From Balneola sp. (lineage in GTDB: Bacteria; Bacteroidota; Rhodothermia; Balneolales; Balneolaceae): a DNA stretch of 64,000 nucleotides. Positions within the stretch are counted from its first letter, which is position 1; each line of letters begins with the position of its first letter. The DNA is taken from NCBI GenBank assembly GCA_017640785.1, contig JAEPPZ010000010.1, positions 43,833 to 107,832 on the forward strand, given 5' to 3'. The notes beneath the pieces are model-generated. The model worked only from the letters and a program-made list of their open reading frames with translations. It had not been told where the DNA came from and searched no databases. The position numbers were made by a program, and so were the translations under genes. This document shows positions 62,128 through 64,000 of this stretch, one piece after another.

Positions 62128-62235
62128 GTCATCCCGAATTTATTTCTGGATCTTTGTGATGTATTGAAAACGGATCAAAATCTAAATCTTAAATCAAAGC
62201 CTTTACTTAAGATCCTGAAACAAGTTCAGGATGAC
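62128..62235. repeat. GTCATCC...GGATGAC inverted repeat
   Basis: Ends GTCATCCCGAATTTATTTC and its imperfect complement GTTCAGGATGAC, about 25-bp arms with roughly 17-18 matches and a 60-bp centre. Sits upstream of RidA and downstream of the ALDH gene. Confidence 0.6.
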
Positions 62236-62306
62236 CAGAGATGTAGATGAAGAATTGATGTCTCACCAATTCTTCATTCTCAATTTTGAATTCCTAATTC
62301 AAAAAA

Positions 62307-63815
62307 TTAGACATCAAAAGAAATACCCTGTGCCAGTGGTAGTTCTTCACTCCAGTTGATGGTATTGGTTTGTCGGCGCATATACGCTTTCCACGCATCA
62401 GAGCCGGATTCACGACCGCCACCGGTTTCTTTTTCGCCACCGAAAGCACCACCAATTTCAGCGCCACTAGTACCGATATTAATATTGGCAATTCCACAAT
62501 CAGAACCGTGTGTGCTCAAGAAATTTTCCGCTTCACGCATATTCAGTGTGAACATTGCAGAACTCAATCCTTGCTTCACACCATTGTGATAGCTCATCGC
62601 TTCATCAATAGTTTTGTACTTGATGAGATACAGAATCGGAGCAAAAGTTTCTTCCTGGACGATCTCGAATTCATTTTTAGCTTCAGCAATGGCCGGACGA
62701 ACATAAAAACCATCTCTGTCTAAAACTTCACCTCCGAAGATCACTTTTCCACCTTCTTTCTCTACTTGTTTGAGTGCATTTTGCATTGCATCTACTGCAA
62801 GCTGGTCGATCATCGGTCCAACCAAAGTATCAGGTTCAAGCGGATTTCCAATATTCACATTCTCATAGATACTCAGCAGACGCTCTTTAAATTGATCATA
62901 AACTGATTCGTGAATGATCAATCTTCTCGTAGAAGTACAACGCTGGCCACAAGTTCCGACTGCACCGAACACAGTTGCACGGATTGCCATCTCAATATCA
63001 GCATTTTCAGATACGATGATTGCATTATTACCGCCCAGTTCGAGGATGGTTTTGCCTAAACGTCCACCAACAACTTTAGCTACTTCTTTACCCATTCTGA
63101 TAGAACCGGTAGCAGAGATTAATGGAATGCGCTCATCTTCTGTCATCCATTCACCAACTTCACGATCACCGGTTACCAAGCAGAAGATTCCTTCCGGCAG
63201 ATCATTTTCTTTCAATACTTTGGCTACAATTTTTTGAATAGCAATTCCACAAAGAGGAGTTTTTTCAGAACCTTTCCAAATCATAGTATCACCACAAACC
63301 GCAGCGATCATGGCGTTCCAGCTCCAAACGGCTACAGGAAAATTAAAAGCAGAAATAATCCCAACTGTTCCCATCGGATGCCATTGTTCATACATTCTGT
63401 GGTTAGGGCGCTCACTATGCATCGTAAGTCCGTATAACTGACGACTTAATCCAACGGCAAAATCACAAATGTCTATCATTTCCTGAACTTCACCTAGACC
63501 TTCCTGATAGATCTTACCCATTTCGTAAGTAACCAGTTTTCCCAAAGGCTCTTTGAATTCACGAAGTTTATCGCCTATCTGACGAACAATTTCACCACGC
63601 TGCGGAGCCGGCATTTCTCTCCAAACTTTAAATGCTTCCTGAGATGCCTGAACTACCTCTTCGTATTGCTCTCTGGTAGTTGTAGTTACATTAGCAATTG
63701 TTTTTCCGTCAACAGGAGTGTAGCTGGTAATTTGATTTTTACTTTCCAGATAATTTCGACCAGTGCTAGTGCCTGCGTTTACCCCTTCAATTCCCAGTTT
63801 CTTTAAAAAATCCAT
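62307..63815 (-). CDS. Aldehyde dehydrogenase, ALDH7/antiquitin type (L-aminoadipate-semialdehyde dehydrogenase-like)
   Basis: 502 residues. NAD(P)-binding region FNFPVAVWSWNAMIAAVCGD, active-site Glu in ILELGGNNAI (LGGNN is typical of ALDH7), catalytic Cys in GTCGQRCTSTRRL, and VQEETFAPILYLIKYK. Oxidises alpha-aminoadipic semialdehyde/piperideine-6-carboxylate in lysine breakdown or similar semialdehydes. No lysine degradation partner is in this window, and the neighbours are repeats, so the pathway is inferred. Complete; start ATG 63815. Confidence 0.93.
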   Translation of the reverse strand: MDFLKKLGIEGVNAGTSTGRNYLESKNQITSYTPVDGKTIANVTTTTREQYEEVVQASQEAFKVWREMPAPQRGEIVRQIGDKLREFKEPLGKLVTYEMGKIYQEGLGEVQEMIDICDFAVGLSRQLYGLTMHSERPNHRMYEQWHPMGTVGIISAFNFPVAVWSWNAMIAAVCGDTMIWKGSEKTPLCGIAIQKIVAKVLKENDLPEGIFCLVTGDREVGEWMTEDERIPLISATGSIRMGKEVAKVVGGRLGKTILELGGNNAIIVSENADIEMAIRATVFGAVGTCGQRCTSTRRLIIHESVYDQFKERLLSIYENVNIGNPLEPDTLVGPMIDQLAVDAMQNALKQVEKEGGKVIFGGEVLDRDGFYVRPAIAEAKNEFEIVQEETFAPILYLIKYKTIDEAMSYHNGVKQGLSSAMFTLNMREAENFLSTHGSDCGIANINIGTSGAEIGGAFGGEKETGGGRESGSDAWKAYMRRQTNTINWSEELPLAQGISFDV

Positions 63816-63923
63816 GAGTTATTTTAGCTTCGTTTTTTTGATTCCGCTAAAGATAGAAAATCATTCTCCAAATAATTAGTATTAGTTACATGAGAAGTAA
63901 TAGATTATGAAGTATCTTTTTAT

Positions 63924-64000
63924 CAGAACTCAGAACTCAGAACTCAGAACTCAGAACTCAGAACTCAGAACTCAGAACTCAGAACTCAGAACTCAGAACT
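63924..64000. repeat. 11-copy tandem heptamer array
   Basis: Eleven uninterrupted copies of CAGAACT (77 bp) running off the right edge, 108 bp upstream of the ALDH start codon. Unit length 7 is not a multiple of 3. No spacers, so not CRISPR. Confidence 0.95.

Larger units (their letters stand above)
61770..62306. other. Repeat-rich gap, no gene seen
   Basis: 537 bp between RidA start and ALDH end. Contains 61839-61902 (AACTCTTCC/GGAAGAGTT pair), 61928-61980 (GGAAGCAGGAGCTTCCTG and TTCCGAACGAGACGTTCGGAAC, both palindromic) and 62128-62235 (CATCCCGA/TCAGGATGAC inverted repeat). No plausible coding frame. Confidence 0.7.

Noticed and set aside
62050..62250. 66-codon ORF in the gap before the ALDH gene end
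   Set aside because: Runs through the GTCATCC inverted repeat and has no protein-like composition.
63924..64000. CRISPR array at the right edge
   Set aside because: The 7-bp units are contiguous with no spacers and there are no cas genes; it is a simple tandem repeat.
1..64000. Mobile island, prophage, toxin-antitoxin or anti-phage defence cluster
   Set aside because: No integrase, transposase, phage structural, restriction or toxin genes were found, and base composition looks even apart from AT-rich repeat gaps; the RecQ fusion alone is not evidence for a defence system.

Overview
The window is chromosomal DNA of a low-to-mid GC (roughly 40%) Gram-negative bacterium of the Bacteroidota/Balneolota group, most likely Balneolales. 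This placement is inferred from gene content (ileS-traR/DksA-lspA cluster, DUF2851, DUF3078, DUF3667 and DUF6787 families, PD40-amidohydrolase exoproteins, signal peptides ending in AQ, a CarB without the C-terminal regulatory domain), not from a 16S gene. About 56 protein genes and one tRNA are supported. There is no prophage, IS transposase, CRISPR array or secretion island. The content is mostly housekeeping, with intergenic spaces unusually rich in palindromic repeats.

Layout. 1-3 kb: partial BtuF-like metal receptor, luciferase-like flavoenzyme, fructosamine kinase-like and LMW phosphatase pair. 3.1-10.7 kb: ileS-traR-lspA operon facing ribBA-yajC, a class V aminotransferase and a YtxH protein. 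10.8-18.8 kb: small lipoprotein and a three-gene RND efflux operon (adaptor plus two different pump subunits). 18.9-24 kb: transaldolase, four-helix-bundle (S23-like) protein, penicillin acylase, two small envelope proteins. 24.2-31.1 kb: carA, carB and a RecQ helicase fused to a GxxExxY nuclease-like domain. 31.2-40.7 kb: barrel proteins, DUF58, PD40 lipoprotein, SDR, a response regulator/histidine kinase pair, aquaporin, small conserved proteins, tsaD. 40.7-42.8 kb: a duplicated repeat block that copied the tail of rnhA, then rnhA-pyrF. 43-49 kb: X-Pro peptidase-like hydrolase, PD40-amidohydrolase, unknown protein. 49.5-54.2 kb: hppA, pth, rplY, prs and tRNA-Gln, all on the minus strand. 54.2-64 kb: DUF2851-YtxH pair, a PyrR-like phosphoribosyltransferase, DUF3078, a PLP decarboxylase, DUF3667, a hybrid histidine kinase, RidA, an ALDH7-type dehydrogenase and an 11-copy heptamer array at the right edge.

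How the genes work together. Pyrimidine synthesis is represented by carAB, pyrF, prs and a PyrR-like protein, although these are scattered. Translation and its maintenance are represented by ileS, pth, rplY, tsaD and tRNA-Gln. Envelope functions include lspA, yajC, the RND pumps and several barrels and lipoproteins.

The points most worth a second look are: the GxxExxY-RecQ fusion; the tandem duplication at 40975-41640 carrying an exact 120-bp copy of the rnhA end; several families of interspersed palindromes, many sitting exactly between convergent genes; a RibBA whose GTP cyclohydrolase half has lost all three zinc cysteines; a lipoprotein that appears to lack a standard start codon; and a palindromic operator candidate in front of the RND operon. 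No clearly new multi-gene system was found.
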